Shown piece after piece: positions 9,978 to 19,210 of a stretch of 52,422 nt of DNA; within the stretch, counting starts at the first letter, position 1, and each line of letters begins with the position of its first letter. The notes beneath the pieces were generated by a model, which saw only the letters and a program-made list of their open reading frames with translations, was not told the DNA's origin and did not search any database. This DNA is from Pirellula staleyi DSM 6068 (lineage in GTDB: Bacteria; Planctomycetota; Planctomycetia; Pirellulales; Pirellulaceae), in NCBI GenBank assembly GCA_945900945.1, contig CAMDKL010000022.1:1-52422 (forward strand), written 5' to 3'. Made by a program: the position numbers and the translations under genes.

Positions 9978-10981
9978 CTACTATCGCTGACAAAGCAACC
10001 GAACCAGAAAAAATAAAGCTGGAAAGCGAATACAAACATACTAGACCCCTAACGAGCTGCATTTGGGATCCACAAAATCGTTATGTGTTCTTCGGCGCGG
10101 AAGACAATCTTGTACACCGTTATGATCCCAATCTGAAGACCTCCATTTCTTTCACGGCACACGATAGTTGGGTGCGTGCAATGGAGGTCTCCGTCAAGGG
10201 TGATTGGCTCGTGACAGGCGGCTATGATGGTCGACTCGCTTGGTGGCCTGCGGCGGCAGAGAAACCGGAAGCGATTCGAGTTGTTGATGCGCATCAAGGT
10301 TGGATACGGGCAGTATCGCACAGCTCAGATGGCCTGACGATCGCAACCTGCGGCAACGATCGGCTGGTTAAAATCTGGAACGCCGACGATGGAAAACTCA
10401 TTCGCGAATTGAAAGGGCACGAGTCGCACGTCTACAACGTTGGTTTTACACCCGATGGCAAAGTCCTGATTTCGTGCGATCTTAAAGGCGTTCTCAAAGC
10501 CTGGGACTTGTTAAGTGACTTTGCCATGCGAGATATTGTGAAGATCGAAGCGCTTCACAAGTACGACACAACTTTTCGCGCCGATATAGGTGGTGCTCGA
10601 TGTATCGGATTTCGGCCGGACGGAGTGCAGATGGCGATTGGTGGTATGACCAATGTGACGAATGCCTTTGCGGGGGTAGGCGAAATCGCTGTAGCCCTGG
10701 TGGACTGGAAGCAGGGGACCCTCGTTCAGTTTTTGGAATCCAAAGAAAAAACCCGCGGTGCTGCTTGGGGAATCGCCTACCATCCGGATGGATTTTGGAT
10801 TGGATTGGCAGGCGGCGGTGGTGGCGGTTGGCTCTACTATTGGAAGGGAGACGCCGCTAACGAGTTCTTCAAATTGAAACTCAAAAATGAGGGTCGAGGA
10901 ATGAGCCTAGCGGCAGATAACCGACGCATTGCCGTCGCGCATGCCGACGCACATCTACGCATCTATCGCATCCAATCGTAG
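9974..10981 (+). CDS. WD40 repeat protein
   Basis: A 335-aa protein made almost entirely of WD40 repeats. Clear units include HDSWVRAMEVSVKGDWLVTGGYDGRLAWW, HQGWIRAVSHSSDGLTIATCGNDRLVKIW and HESHVYNVGFTPDGKVLISCDLKGVLKAW; later units are more divergent, up to about seven blades in total. No signal peptide is visible, so it is probably cytoplasmic and a protein-binding scaffold. Its start overlaps the end of the DUF1501 gene by 4 bp, indicating translational coupling and a shared function with the DUF1549/DUF1501 pair. A Gly-rich loop (AGGGGGGWLYY) lies in the penultimate blade. Confidence 0.93.
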   Translation: MTTIADKATEPEKIKLESEYKHTRPLTSCIWDPQNRYVFFGAEDNLVHRYDPNLKTSISFTAHDSWVRAMEVSVKGDWLVTGGYDGRLAWWPAAAEKPEAIRVVDAHQGWIRAVSHSSDGLTIATCGNDRLVKIWNADDGKLIRELKGHESHVYNVGFTPDGKVLISCDLKGVLKAWDLLSDFAMRDIVKIEALHKYDTTFRADIGGARCIGFRPDGVQMAIGGMTNVTNAFAGVGEIAVALVDWKQGTLVQFLESKEKTRGAAWGIAYHPDGFWIGLAGGGGGGWLYYWKGDAANEFFKLKLKNEGRGMSLAADNRRIAVAHADAHLRIYRIQS

Positions 10982-10982
10982 T

Positions 10983-11252
10983 TCAACTGCGGGCTGCTTC
11001 CCAAAGATCTGGCTGGATCCACGCAGCATCCGGAGAGCGCTTCGCACCGTTGGCTAAAAAAAACATCGCGGAACTATCGAAGCTCCAGCCGCCATGTTGG
11101 CGAGCCCAGCCGGTAAGCTGGAACGCAATTTCGCTATTCTTAGAAGATCCTTGAGCGCCAGCGGGTGACATGATAACGATCTCGCCTGAGGGATCTTGTT
11201 CGATGTTTAAGTCCGGATTTTCTAAAACAAACTCCAAGAAGCGAGCTCGCAT
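10983..11252 (-). pseudogene. Truncated Uma2-family (DUF820) endonuclease remnant
   Basis: The 89-aa reading frame matches the N-terminal half of Uma2/DUF820 proteins: FLEFVLENPDLNIEQDPSGEIVIMSPAG, then NSEIAFQLTGWARQHGG and FFLANGAKRSPDAAWI. Full members are about 190 aa and continue with VEVLSPSD...K...Y and a second catalytic block. Here the frame stops just after the first acidic site (PDAAWIQPDLW). The nucleotide frame is open for ten more codons upstream of the ATG. It ends 2 bp from the WD40 stop codon. It is most likely a 3'-truncated, non-functional copy; a short expressed product cannot be excluded. Confidence 0.75.
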
Positions 11253-11467
11253 CTCGTCGACCGTCGAAGCAACTCGAGCGTGTTGTTACAATTCCCAGTT
11301 GTGCCACTAGAAATTATGGAATTTTAAGGCTAAAAAGCCTGGACTTGAGGGATGCCTGCTGCATAAGATACGCCCGTGCAAGCGAGAGGGAATCTCGGGA
11401 CAGATCAGGTAAACTAGACATCGCGTCGCATCGGAAATAAATTTATCCTGCTTGATTTTTCACCGCA

Positions 11468-11800
11468 ATGAATACTGCACAAAACCCTGGACCTGAGATT
11501 TGGGGAGCTTGGATTTGGAAACTTCTTTCCACTCCAACTTTTCAGGCTGTTCTTGGTGTTCTGATTTTGTTGGCTGTGTGTTGGCTGGCAATTTATGTGA
11601 TGGCAAGGTTGCGCGATTCCAACACTCAGGACGTCCCGCTGCATGACTTGGTACAAAAGAATTTCGAGGAAATGCGGAGTGGGGGTGACATTAGCGACGC
11701 AGAATTCCGAAAGATTACATCGTTGATAGCAGAGAAGCCTCGTCGGCCGTCTTTACCAACGGAGGACCCAACTAGCGGCGGGAACGAAAAAAGTCACTGA
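11468..11800 (+). CDS. Small single-pass membrane protein with SHOCT-like tail
   Basis: A 110-aa protein. A short polar N-terminus is followed by one hydrophobic helix (about residues 25-47, FQAVLGVLILLAVCWLAIYVMA). A soluble segment then carries LVQKNFEEMRSGGDISDAEFRKITSLI, close to the short SHOCT-type motif in which an amphipathic helix is followed by G-x-I-S-D-x-E-F. A low-complexity Pro/Ser tail ends the protein. The ATG at 11468 has no strong ribosome-binding site. It is a plausible conserved planctomycete protein of unknown role, standing alone between the Uma2 remnant and clpX. Confidence 0.72.
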   Translation: MNTAQNPGPEIWGAWIWKLLSTPTFQAVLGVLILLAVCWLAIYVMARLRDSNTQDVPLHDLVQKNFEEMRSGGDISDAEFRKITSLIAEKPRRPSLPTEDPTSGGNEKSH

Positions 11801-12088
11801 ATCTATCGTGCGAGTATGCTAAACTTATATAAATTGAAGTTATTCGGTCTGGGAGGCCGGACTCGCAAGGATTGCTATTACCTTGCAAAAATAAGTAAAT
11901 AACCAATCGGCTCGAAACTGTGGACAAGGATGCCCGGTTCGATTCAAACGCTTTGACTCTCCAGTCAACGAATTGAAACAACCAATCGAGCTTCCACATA
12001 AAACATGTCCAACCGTCAGTCACGACTTAGCTTTTGGAGCCCTTTCTCTGATCGTTACGAGTGTGGCCAACTAGTTTAGGAGTCGAAT

Positions 12089-13393
12089 ATGCCGTCGAGT
12101 AAGGATGTCATGGCTAGTCGTCGCAATAGCGGCGGCGGCAGCAGCGGAAGTACCACCAAAAAGAACGCTTTCTGTTCGTTTTGCCGTAAGAGCTACCGCG
12201 ACGTCGGTCCTCTCGTCGAGGGACCAGGGGACGTCTACATTTGTGGCGAGTGCATTGAACTTTGCCAGTCCATCTTGGACCAGGAGCAACGTCGACGTCC
12301 GTCGTCCAAAAAATTGTTCAGCGAGACCCCGACACCGCGGGATATCGTTGAGCATCTTGACCAATACGTAATCGGCCAAGTGCCGACTAAACGTGCGTTG
12401 GCAGTTGCCGTCCACAATCACTACAAGCGTTTGACGGCGGGTTGGAACGGTTCGGATATCGAGATAGAGAAATCAAACATTTTGCTCGTTGGCCCAACCG
12501 GAAGTGGAAAGACTTTGATGGCGAGGACTTTGGCGAAAATGCTGAATGTTCCATTTGCGATTGGCGATGCGACGACGTTAACCGAAGCAGGTTACGTTGG
12601 CGAAGACGTAGAGAACTTGCTGCTGAAATTGCTACATGCAGCAGATTTTGATATCGAAGCTGCTCAATGCGGAATTCTTTACATCGATGAAATCGATAAG
12701 ATCGGAAAGACCAGCCAAAATGTTTCGATCACTCGGGATGTTTCCGGCGAAGGTGTCCAGCAAGCACTGCTGAAGATGTTAGAAGGTACCGTTGCCAACG
12801 TGCCGCCGCAAGGCGGCCGCAAGCACCCTGAGCAACAATACATTCAGCTCGACACGACCAACATTCTTTTCATCTGCGGTGGAACGTTTGTTGGCATCGA
12901 CGACATTATTCGTAAGCGACTTGGCAAGAAATCACTCGGTTTTGGACCTGGTTCCAATGTTCGCGAAGAGGGCGATGTTGCATCCCTGCTTGCGCAGGTG
13001 CAATCAGACGACATCTTGGAATTCGGCATGATTCCCGAATTAGTGGGGCGATTGCCAGTAGTCACTTCACTTCTTCCTCTGGATGTGGCAGGTTTGATCC
13101 GAGTGTTGAGCGAACCAAAGAACGCCTTGCTAAAACAGTACCAAGCACTTTTTGGTATGGAAAATTGCGAGTTGCATTTGACCGATGCGGCTCTGAAGGG
13201 TGTTGCTCAAAAGGCACACTTGAAAAATGTCGGAGCTCGTGGACTGCGTGGCATTATCGAAGACGTCATGATGGACATTATGTTTGAGTTGCCAGACCAA
13301 GAAGCAGGCACTGTTTATACGATCGATGTCGATGCTAAAGACGGCAAGCTTAGGCACTACAAGAGCGTTCCCCAACGCAAAGAGAGCGCTTAG
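12089..13393 (+). CDS. clpX: ATP-dependent Clp protease ATP-binding subunit ClpX
   Basis: AAA+ unfoldase that recognises tagged proteins and feeds them to ClpP. At 434 aa it is of standard length. The N-terminal C4 zinc finger uses C29, C32, C52 and C55 (CSFC...CGEC). Walker A is GPTGSGKT (135-142), the GYVG pore loop is 168-171, Walker B is ILYIDEID (196-203), the RKH loop is at 244-246, and sensor 2 is in the [13 protein letters not shown] segment. The extreme N-terminus is a Gly/Ser-rich extension. No clpP or tig gene is adjacent, so the usual tig-clpP-clpX order is broken here. The ATG at 12089 follows TAGGAGT at a suitable distance. Confidence 0.98.
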   Translation: MPSSKDVMASRRNSGGGSSGSTTKKNAFCSFCRKSYRDVGPLVEGPGDVYICGECIELCQSILDQEQRRRPSSKKLFSETPTPRDIVEHLDQYVIGQVPTKRALAVAVHNHYKRLTAGWNGSDIEIEKSNILLVGPTGSGKTLMARTLAKMLNVPFAIGDATTLTEAGYVGEDVENLLLKLLHAADFDIEAAQCGILYIDEIDKIGKTSQNVSITRDVSGEGVQQALLKMLEGTVANVPPQGGRKHPEQQYIQLDTTNILFICGGTFVGIDDIIRKRLGKKSLGFGPGSNVREEGDVASLLAQVQSDDILEFGMIPELVGRLPVVTSLLPLDVAGLIRVLSEPKNALLKQYQALFGMENCELHLTDAALKGVAQKAHLKNVGARGLRGIIEDVMMDIMFELPDQEAGTVYTIDVDAKDGKLRHYKSVPQRKESA

Positions 13394-13419
13394 TTTTTCG
13401 GCTTGCGATGCTCGAAAAA
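13394..13419. terminator. Weak AT-rich hairpin after clpX
   Basis: TTTTTCG (394-400 of this kilobase) pairs with CGAAAAA (413-419), leaving a 12-nt loop, immediately after the clpX stop. It is AT-rich and symmetric, so it could act weakly in either direction between the convergent clpX and sigma54-activator genes. Confidence 0.35.
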
Positions 13420-13436
13420 ACAACAACATTGATAGA

Positions 13437-13476
13437 CAGGATGCACAGGATCAAGTTCGGTATCCTGTTTATCCTG
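13437..13476. repeat. Two-step dyad repeat of the CAGGAT/ATCCTG type
   Basis: CAGGAT (13437-13442) pairs with ATCCTG (13471-13476), and directly inside it ACAGGAT (13445-13451) pairs with ATCCTGT (13462-13468). The two stems are separated by 2-nt bulges on each side and a 10-nt loop. Dispersed elements with this wording occur in many bacterial genomes. It lies between two convergent genes. Confidence 0.7.
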
Positions 13477-13563
13477 GTCCATCCATGTAAGGCAAGCCGT
13501 CCGCGATAGGTTACGATAGGGATTCTAACCTGCCTAGGCTAGATGGCCTTTCAACTTGCGGGT

Positions 13564-15606
13564 TTAGGAGCTCCCAAACTTCTTTAGTTTCCGATCGAGC
13601 GTAGATCGCTCGATTCCAAGTATGATTGCTGCACGATTCTTTTGGCCATCGGTGTATTCCAAAGTCGCTTCGATATGCTGTTGCTCAAGTTCCTCAATGG
13701 TCTTTTCTTGATACAGGCTCGCACTCTTTGGAGCCGCTTCGGAGGCTGGATGCCCGGGAATTTGCAGGTAGGAGAGTGCTAAATCCTCAGGTTCTGCGAG
13801 CGGACCGTTCGCCAATACGAAGGCTCGTTCCACACAATTCCGCAGTTCTCGAACGTTTCCTGGCCAATTGTACTTTTGCATAGCTTGCTTGGCACGTTCA
13901 CTGAAACCCGTTGGTCCATGCCCCGATCGAGCGATAAACTGATGAAGGAAATATTCTGCGAGGGGCATGATATCATCAGGTCGTTGCCGAAGCGGTGGAA
14001 CCAGAAGTTCGATGACTCGCAATCTAAAGTAAAGATCTGAGCGGAATTTGCCGTCGCGAACGGCTTGTTCCAAATCGCGATTCGTGGCTGCGATAACGCG
14101 TACATCGACTTGAATGGGCTTACTGCCGCCGACACGCTCAAATGATTTCCCCTCGAGGACTCTCAAAAACTTGGCTTGGATTTCAGGGCTCATCTCGCCG
14201 AGTTCATCGAGCATGATCGTACCGCCGCTGGCTTGTTCGAATTTCCCAAGCTTGCGATCTGTCGCCCCTGTGAACGAACCTTTTTCGTGTCCAAACAATT
14301 CGCTTTCAAGGAGAGTTGGAGTCAATGCGGCGCAATTGAGAGCGACGAAGGGGCCATTAGCGCGTTGGCTCGTATCGTGAATGGCTCTGGCGACAAGTTC
14401 TTTACCAGCCCCGCTTTCGCCGCGGATCAAAACGGTTGCGTGGGTTGGGCCGACGCGTTGTACTTGGTCGCGTATTTGTTTTAAAGCTGCGGATGGGCCA
14501 ATCCATTCCACCGCATGGCCGAGTTGCTGCTCCAACTCGGAAATTCGACTGCGTGATGTCTTAAGTTTGGTTTCTAGTGACTGTTGGCGAAAGATGTTGT
14601 CCAGGGAAACAGCCAGTACGTCTGCGACAGCCAAAGTTACTTCCAAATGATCGGGTGTTAAGTCCGGATCGCCTAGTCGCGAGTACAAATGCAACAAGCC
14701 AATCGTCTGGTCCCCAATGCGCATCGGTGCCACGATGACGCTGTTGGTCGTCAGTACGTGGCTGGCTTTGGTGGACATGGAGGACGGGGCACTTTGGGAA
14801 CCGACCAGATAGGCATCCGAGCTAACATTGCGAGCCAAGATGGCTGTGTTATCGCGGCGGACATTTGCGACGAGTGCGTCCGCAACGGGCTGGTAAGCTT
14901 TGCCGCTGCGCTGCAACGCCGCCAAAACCGTGGTTTGTGATGAGACGGTATTCTTAGGGAGTTCTTTGTTCGAAGCTTCGAGTTTCAAGACTCCACCCGA
15001 CTGGCAACCTGTGGCAAGCATTAACCGGTTTAACGCAAGTTCGCACGCCGAAGCGACGGAAAGCTCGCGTGCCAGGTCGAATGCTAGCTGCAAAAGCTCG
15101 GTAGCCACTGCAGGAATAGGACGATGCGGACCAGGTTGAGAATTCTTCGCCACTTTGGAATCGAGTTGCAGCGAAGCAGGATCGAGGATCGAAGATTTCG
15201 ATTGTCTGTGAATAATCGATGGAATTTCGGTCTGTGTATGCGCCGTTGACTGAGGCGAAGACTCATCGACCTCCAGTGGCGGCACAACTTCATCAAGGGA
15301 TTTTGCAAAAGTCAACCGACAGGATCCGACCGTTATTTGGTTCCCCGCAACAAGGGATTTGGCCCCTTCCAGCTTCTGGCCGTCGACATAGGTCCCATTT
15401 CGCGAACCAAGATCTCGGACTTTCCACTCCCCAAGTTCGAAATAAATTTCGGCATGTCGCCGGCTTGATCGTTCGTCGGCGATCGGTATTTCGTTGGAAG
15501 AAGCACGCCCAATGATGAGCGGATGTCCAGGTTCGAGCCTAAAAACGTCCGTCCATCGGTGTCCTTGGCGAATAATAAGGTATGCCGAGGAATTGTTTGG
15601 TTGCAT
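13564..15606 (-). CDS. FHA-GAF-sigma54 activator transcriptional regulator
   Basis: A 680-aa enhancer-binding protein for sigma54-dependent promoters. I chose the ATG at 15606 because the FHA domain starts right after it; the frame is open 41 codons further up. The FHA domain (about 10-100) has GR at 33-34, SSRRH at 47-51 and NG at 70-71, the phosphothreonine-binding residues. A GAF-like domain covers about 165-345, followed by a short coiled segment. The AAA+ domain has Walker A GESGAGKE (396-403), the sigma54-contact loop GSFTGA (443-448, serine for the usual alanine), Walker [11 protein letters not shown], and a C-terminal Fis-type helix-turn-helix ([22 protein letters not shown]). FHA input suggests control by a Ser/Thr kinase. 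It is divergent from the DUF1598-type gene. Confidence 0.93.
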   Translation of the reverse strand: MQPNNSSAYLIIRQGHRWTDVFRLEPGHPLIIGRASSNEIPIADERSSRRHAEIYFELGEWKVRDLGSRNGTYVDGQKLEGAKSLVAGNQITVGSCRLTFAKSLDEVVPPLEVDESSPQSTAHTQTEIPSIIHRQSKSSILDPASLQLDSKVAKNSQPGPHRPIPAVATELLQLAFDLARELSVASACELALNRLMLATGCQSGGVLKLEASNKELPKNTVSSQTTVLAALQRSGKAYQPVADALVANVRRDNTAILARNVSSDAYLVGSQSAPSSMSTKASHVLTTNSVIVAPMRIGDQTIGLLHLYSRLGDPDLTPDHLEVTLAVADVLAVSLDNIFRQQSLETKLKTSRSRISELEQQLGHAVEWIGPSAALKQIRDQVQRVGPTHATVLIRGESGAGKELVARAIHDTSQRANGPFVALNCAALTPTLLESELFGHEKGSFTGATDRKLGKFEQASGGTIMLDELGEMSPEIQAKFLRVLEGKSFERVGGSKPIQVDVRVIAATNRDLEQAVRDGKFRSDLYFRLRVIELLVPPLRQRPDDIMPLAEYFLHQFIARSGHGPTGFSERAKQAMQKYNWPGNVRELRNCVERAFVLANGPLAEPEDLALSYLQIPGHPASEAAPKSASLYQEKTIEELEQQHIEATLEYTDGQKNRAAIILGIERSTLDRKLKKFGSS

Positions 15607-15663
15607 CACGGAGCTGCCGAAATTACTCTTAGAGGTGAGATTTTGTCTGTTTGATGGGTTATA

Positions 15664-15679
15664 GACTAGAATTCTAGTC
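15664..15679. promoter_or_regulatory. Perfect 16-bp palindrome between divergent genes
   Basis: GACTAGAATTCTAGTC is a perfect palindrome lying 58 bp upstream of the sigma54-activator start and about 105 bp upstream of the DUF1598-type start. A symmetric site between divergent genes is a natural place for a dimeric regulator, including autoregulation by the Fis-type domain. This role is inferred from position and symmetry only. Confidence 0.45.
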
Positions 15680-15783
15680 CGAGTCTCCCAACAATAGGAT
15701 ACAGTTGGGTTGGTGGCTATCACCGTCAATCTTCCATTGTTCTCGTCAAAAAAATGTCACCTCTTTCTTTTGGAGTTTCGATT

Positions 15784-17247
15784 ATGTGGTTTCGAAGTTT
15801 AAGCATGCACGGATCGAACTCGTACTGTGCCCGACTGAAACTGTCGATCGGCATGATCGCAACAGCGGGCGCTGTGTCCTTGAGCTTTTGGGCAGTGCCG
15901 GTTCTGGCGCAAGTTGGCGGTGGTGGAGTTGGCGGTGGAGTTGGTGGCGGAATAGGCGGAATTGGCAACGGTAATTTCAACCAGTTTCGCGTGGTTGGGG
16001 GCGTAAGCATTCGACCTGACGGGGTGCTGCAAGCAGCGACCGCAGAAGAACAAAACACGGCTTTGGCCGATCTTCGCTCTCGTTTGATCGGTCCGCAAGG
16101 GGAGCTCAATCAACCTACAGATCGTCGACTCATTTCATTGAAGAACCTCAAGAAGATCGTTCTCTCAAGCATTGCTGAAAAAAAGCCACTACCCGAGGAG
16201 GTACTTTTCCTCGGTGGATTGACACGAATCGAAAACGTTTTCGTTTATCCGGAACGCCAAGACATAGTTTTGTCTGGCCCGGCGGAACCATGGAAGATTG
16301 GTTCGAATGGGACAGTGGTGGGTGCGAAAAGTGGTCGTCCGGTTCTGTACTTGGATGATTTGCTTTGCGCCTTTAAAACGGTATTCGAAGCTCGGAAGAC
16401 GGGTATCTCTGTCTCCATCGAACCGACCAAAGAAGGGGTCGTAAAGCTGGAACAACTCTTGAAGAATTCGGGGAAAAGTGTGAGCGCCAATCCAAGAGTG
16501 CTCGAGCCTGCAATGGTCGAAGCCTTTGGGCCACAGCAAATCAAATTGGATGGATTACCTGCCGATAGCCACATGGCACGGGTGATACTGGCTGCTGATT
16601 TTCGCATGAAGCTCTACGGCATGAATCTTGCCAAAGCACCTGTGGCTGGTTTGCCCAGCTATCTTGAAATGGTGAGTCAACAGGCCAACCTCACGCAGCT
16701 TCAATCACGATGGTGGATGGCATGCGACTATTCTGCAATCGAGCACAGCCAGGACCGCATGGCTTGGAGGATTTCAGGACCAGGGATCAAGACGCTCACC
16801 GAATCAGAACAGGTTGCCAATGACGGGTCCTTTAAGCAGTCGGGCAAGATGGATCGCCTCGCAAAGAAATGGGCCGATCTTTTTACCAAAAAATTGGAGG
16901 AGCTCGCCACAAAAGATACCGTTTTCGGTGATTTGCGAAACGTCATGGACATGTGCATTGTTGCGGCTCTGATCGAATCGCAAGAATTGCAATCCCTCTC
17001 CCATTGCGATCTTTCCGGCCTGATGGGTGAGACTGCGAGAGTGGAATTGGCCAAGTTCGAAGTTCCAACTGCGATCGATCCGCAATGCAGCTTTATCAAA
17101 ACAGTTCAGGGCTGGGTGGTTACAGCCAGTGGGGGTGTGATGGTAGACTCTTGGGAAACCGTCAGCCATCTAAAAGCAAATGATGCGGTCGCAGGTGCTT
17201 TGGAATCGGGTACAATGTGGAAAAAAGACGACCGCATTTGGCAGTAG
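15784..17247 (+). CDS. Exported DUF1598-type planctomycete protein
   Basis: A 487-aa secreted protein that I assign to DUF1598, a family largely confined to Planctomycetota. The ATG at 15784 is preferred over 15754 because TGGAG lies 9 bp before it. The signal peptide runs through LSIGMIATAGAVSLSFWAVPVLA, and the mature protein begins with a glycine-rich repeat (GGGGVGGGVGGGIGG). The body has VGGVSIRPDGVL near its start and, near the middle, GLPADSHMARVILAADFRMKLYGMNL, which I recognise from this family. No catalytic motif is evident and function is unknown. The rluA-type gene follows after 3 bp, so they may be co-transcribed. Confidence 0.8.
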   Translation: MWFRSLSMHGSNSYCARLKLSIGMIATAGAVSLSFWAVPVLAQVGGGGVGGGVGGGIGGIGNGNFNQFRVVGGVSIRPDGVLQAATAEEQNTALADLRSRLIGPQGELNQPTDRRLISLKNLKKIVLSSIAEKKPLPEEVLFLGGLTRIENVFVYPERQDIVLSGPAEPWKIGSNGTVVGAKSGRPVLYLDDLLCAFKTVFEARKTGISVSIEPTKEGVVKLEQLLKNSGKSVSANPRVLEPAMVEAFGPQQIKLDGLPADSHMARVILAADFRMKLYGMNLAKAPVAGLPSYLEMVSQQANLTQLQSRWWMACDYSAIEHSQDRMAWRISGPGIKTLTESEQVANDGSFKQSGKMDRLAKKWADLFTKKLEELATKDTVFGDLRNVMDMCIVAALIESQELQSLSHCDLSGLMGETARVELAKFEVPTAIDPQCSFIKTVQGWVVTASGGVMVDSWETVSHLKANDAVAGALESGTMWKKDDRIWQ

Positions 17248-17250
17248 TTA

Positions 17251-18348
17251 ATGCCATCTATGTCTAAAGATAATCAAGCTCCATTTCAATTGTTCCATCT
17301 GAGTGACGAAGACAACGGTCAGACACTCGGAGCCTCGATTAAGAAGCGAATGAGTCAGTGGAGCTGGGGCCAAACGCGTGAAGCCATCCTCAAGCGTCGC
17401 GTACAGGTCAACGGCAATCTTTGTTTGGACCAAGCCCGCAAAGTCACGGACAAAGACGTTGTCAAGCTTTGGAAGGAGTCGCTCCCCAAGCCGGTTCAGC
17501 CCTCCCATGTAAAAATCGTCTACGTCGATGATTTTTTGGTGGTCGTTGAAAAACCACCCGGAATTACTTCCACACGTCATTTCGAGGAACGCCTCCTTAG
17601 GGAAAAACGCAAGCAGTTGCAGCCAACTCTTGAGGAACTCCTACCGTTGGCTTTAGAAGCACATTTTCAGTCGCGGCCTACGGCAACCGAACGCCAGGCC
17701 AAAGAGGGGAAAAATGCATCGCGTCAAACCAGAGGCCGTTTGTCTGCTCATGATGAGCAGCGACAGCGGACCATTCGTTTGAAGAGATTTGCGGTCGTTG
17801 CCGTGCATCGGTTAGACCGAGATACCAGCGGGCTGATGCTGTTTGCTAGAACGCCCTCAATCGCCCAGATGCTGGGCGTGGTTTTTAGGAAGCATGAAGT
17901 CATTCGCAAATATCACGCAGTGGTTCACGGCCACCCGCAAACGCAGACTTTTGATACCGTTTTGGTTCGAGACCGCGGGGATGGAAAACGCGGAACGAAA
18001 CCCGTTGGGCTTGAACTGGATCCGTCTGCCCAACGTGCAGTCACGCACATTCGCCCCATTGAGTTGATTGGGGAATATTCGATGGTGGAATGCGAATTAG
18101 AAACAGGGCGAACGCACCAAATCCGAATTCATTTATCCGAATCGGGACATATGCTATGCGGAGAACCCATCTACAACCGATCGCTCGATGGCGACCAAAC
18201 GGAGGACCGAAGCAACGCTCCAAGACAGGCTTTGCATTCTGCGACCTTAGAACTGAAACACCCGATGACGGACGAGCCGTTATCGTTTCGCATGCCCTGG
18301 CCCACGGATCTTTATAAATGGCTGAAAGAGCTTAGAATTCAAGCGTAG
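17251..18348 (+). CDS. RluA-family 23S rRNA/tRNA pseudouridine synthase
   Basis: A 365-aa pseudouridine synthase that isomerises uridine in structured RNA. An N-terminal S4-like RNA-binding domain (about 25-75) contains ILKRRVQVNGNLCLDQARKVTDKDVV. The catalytic domain starts at VKIVYVDDFLVVVEKPPGI, and the active-site motif HRLDRDTSG is at 186-194 with the catalytic aspartate at D189. RTHQIRIHLSESGHMLCGEPIY follows. Between the KPPGI and HRLD blocks is an insert of about 70 charged residues (112-180), longer than in RluC or RluD. The exact target nucleotide cannot be inferred. It starts 3 bp after the DUF1598-type gene. Confidence 0.95.
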   Translation: MPSMSKDNQAPFQLFHLSDEDNGQTLGASIKKRMSQWSWGQTREAILKRRVQVNGNLCLDQARKVTDKDVVKLWKESLPKPVQPSHVKIVYVDDFLVVVEKPPGITSTRHFEERLLREKRKQLQPTLEELLPLALEAHFQSRPTATERQAKEGKNASRQTRGRLSAHDEQRQRTIRLKRFAVVAVHRLDRDTSGLMLFARTPSIAQMLGVVFRKHEVIRKYHAVVHGHPQTQTFDTVLVRDRGDGKRGTKPVGLELDPSAQRAVTHIRPIELIGEYSMVECELETGRTHQIRIHLSESGHMLCGEPIYNRSLDGDQTEDRSNAPRQALHSATLELKHPMTDEPLSFRMPWPTDLYKWLKELRIQA

Positions 18349-18431
18349 TCAGCTCGAGTTGAAAGCTCTAAGTTTGTATTTAGGCTACCTTTAAATCGAT
18401 AAACGATCGAACTCATTTTCACGGGCTACTT

Positions 18432-19199
18432 GTGACGCAAAACGCTATCGAAACCCAGCAATTGTCTCGAGTTTTTGGAACCCAGATCGCAGTCGATTCG
18501 GTCAACTTAAAAGTCGATTGCGGGACGTTTTATGGTTTTCTCGGTCCAAATGGAGCAGGCAAATCTACGACGATTAAAATGTTGACAGGGCTATTGAGCC
18601 CTACCACGGGGACGATCTCGGTTCTCGGTTGCAACATGTTGGATCATGCTGAATCGCTCGAAGTCAAACGGCACATCGGCGTGATTCCTGAAAACCTGGC
18701 TTTATTCGATAACCTGACTTCAATCGAGTATCTCATCTTTATTGGCCGCATTCATGGTTTGGCACGCGCGACGATCCGCCAACGAAGCGACGAATTGCTC
18801 AACTTGCTAACGCTCGAAAAGGAGACCAAAAAATTGGTCCTTGAGTATTCGCATGGGATGCGTAAAAAACTTTCGTTGGCTGCCGCTTTGCTGCCGAATC
18901 CCAAGTTACTTTTTCTCGACGAACCGTTCGAAGGAGTGGATGCGGTAGCGTCGTTGACGATACGCGATCTGCTATCGACGTTTGTTGACAAAGGATCCAC
19001 TGTATTTTTGACATCGCACGTTTTGGAAATTGTCGAACGGCTATGTACGCATGTCGGCATAATCCAGAATGGTCAGTTGATTCAGCAATGTTCAATGGCT
19101 TCGATTCATTTGAATGGCTCCTTGGAGCAGTGCTTCTTGCAGGCCACGGGTGCTGACAGGAATCAAACCGCCAGACTGGAGTGGCTTGAACAAAGCTGA
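18432..19199 (+). CDS. ABC transporter ATP-binding protein
   Basis: A 255-aa nucleotide-binding subunit of an ABC-2 type transporter. Walker A is GPNGAGKST, the Q-loop region is followed by IPENLALFDNLTS, the signature is YSHGMRKKLSLA in place of LSGGQ, Walker B is LLFLDEP, and the switch histidine is in FLTSHVLE. A GTG start at 18432 is the only convenient one. It is separated by 11 bp from the permease and forms a three-gene operon with it and the DUF4129 gene. The substrate is unknown. Confidence 0.93.
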   Translation: MTQNAIETQQLSRVFGTQIAVDSVNLKVDCGTFYGFLGPNGAGKSTTIKMLTGLLSPTTGTISVLGCNMLDHAESLEVKRHIGVIPENLALFDNLTSIEYLIFIGRIHGLARATIRQRSDELLNLLTLEKETKKLVLEYSHGMRKKLSLAAALLPNPKLLFLDEPFEGVDAVASLTIRDLLSTFVDKGSTVFLTSHVLEIVERLCTHVGIIQNGQLIQQCSMASIHLNGSLEQCFLQATGADRNQTARLEWLEQS

Positions 19200-19210
19200 G
19201 TAAGTCCACC

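Noticed and set aside
15607-15729. 41-codon N-terminal extension of the sigma54 activator
   Set aside because: It covers the intergenic palindrome and has no domain; the FHA domain starts directly after ATG 15606.
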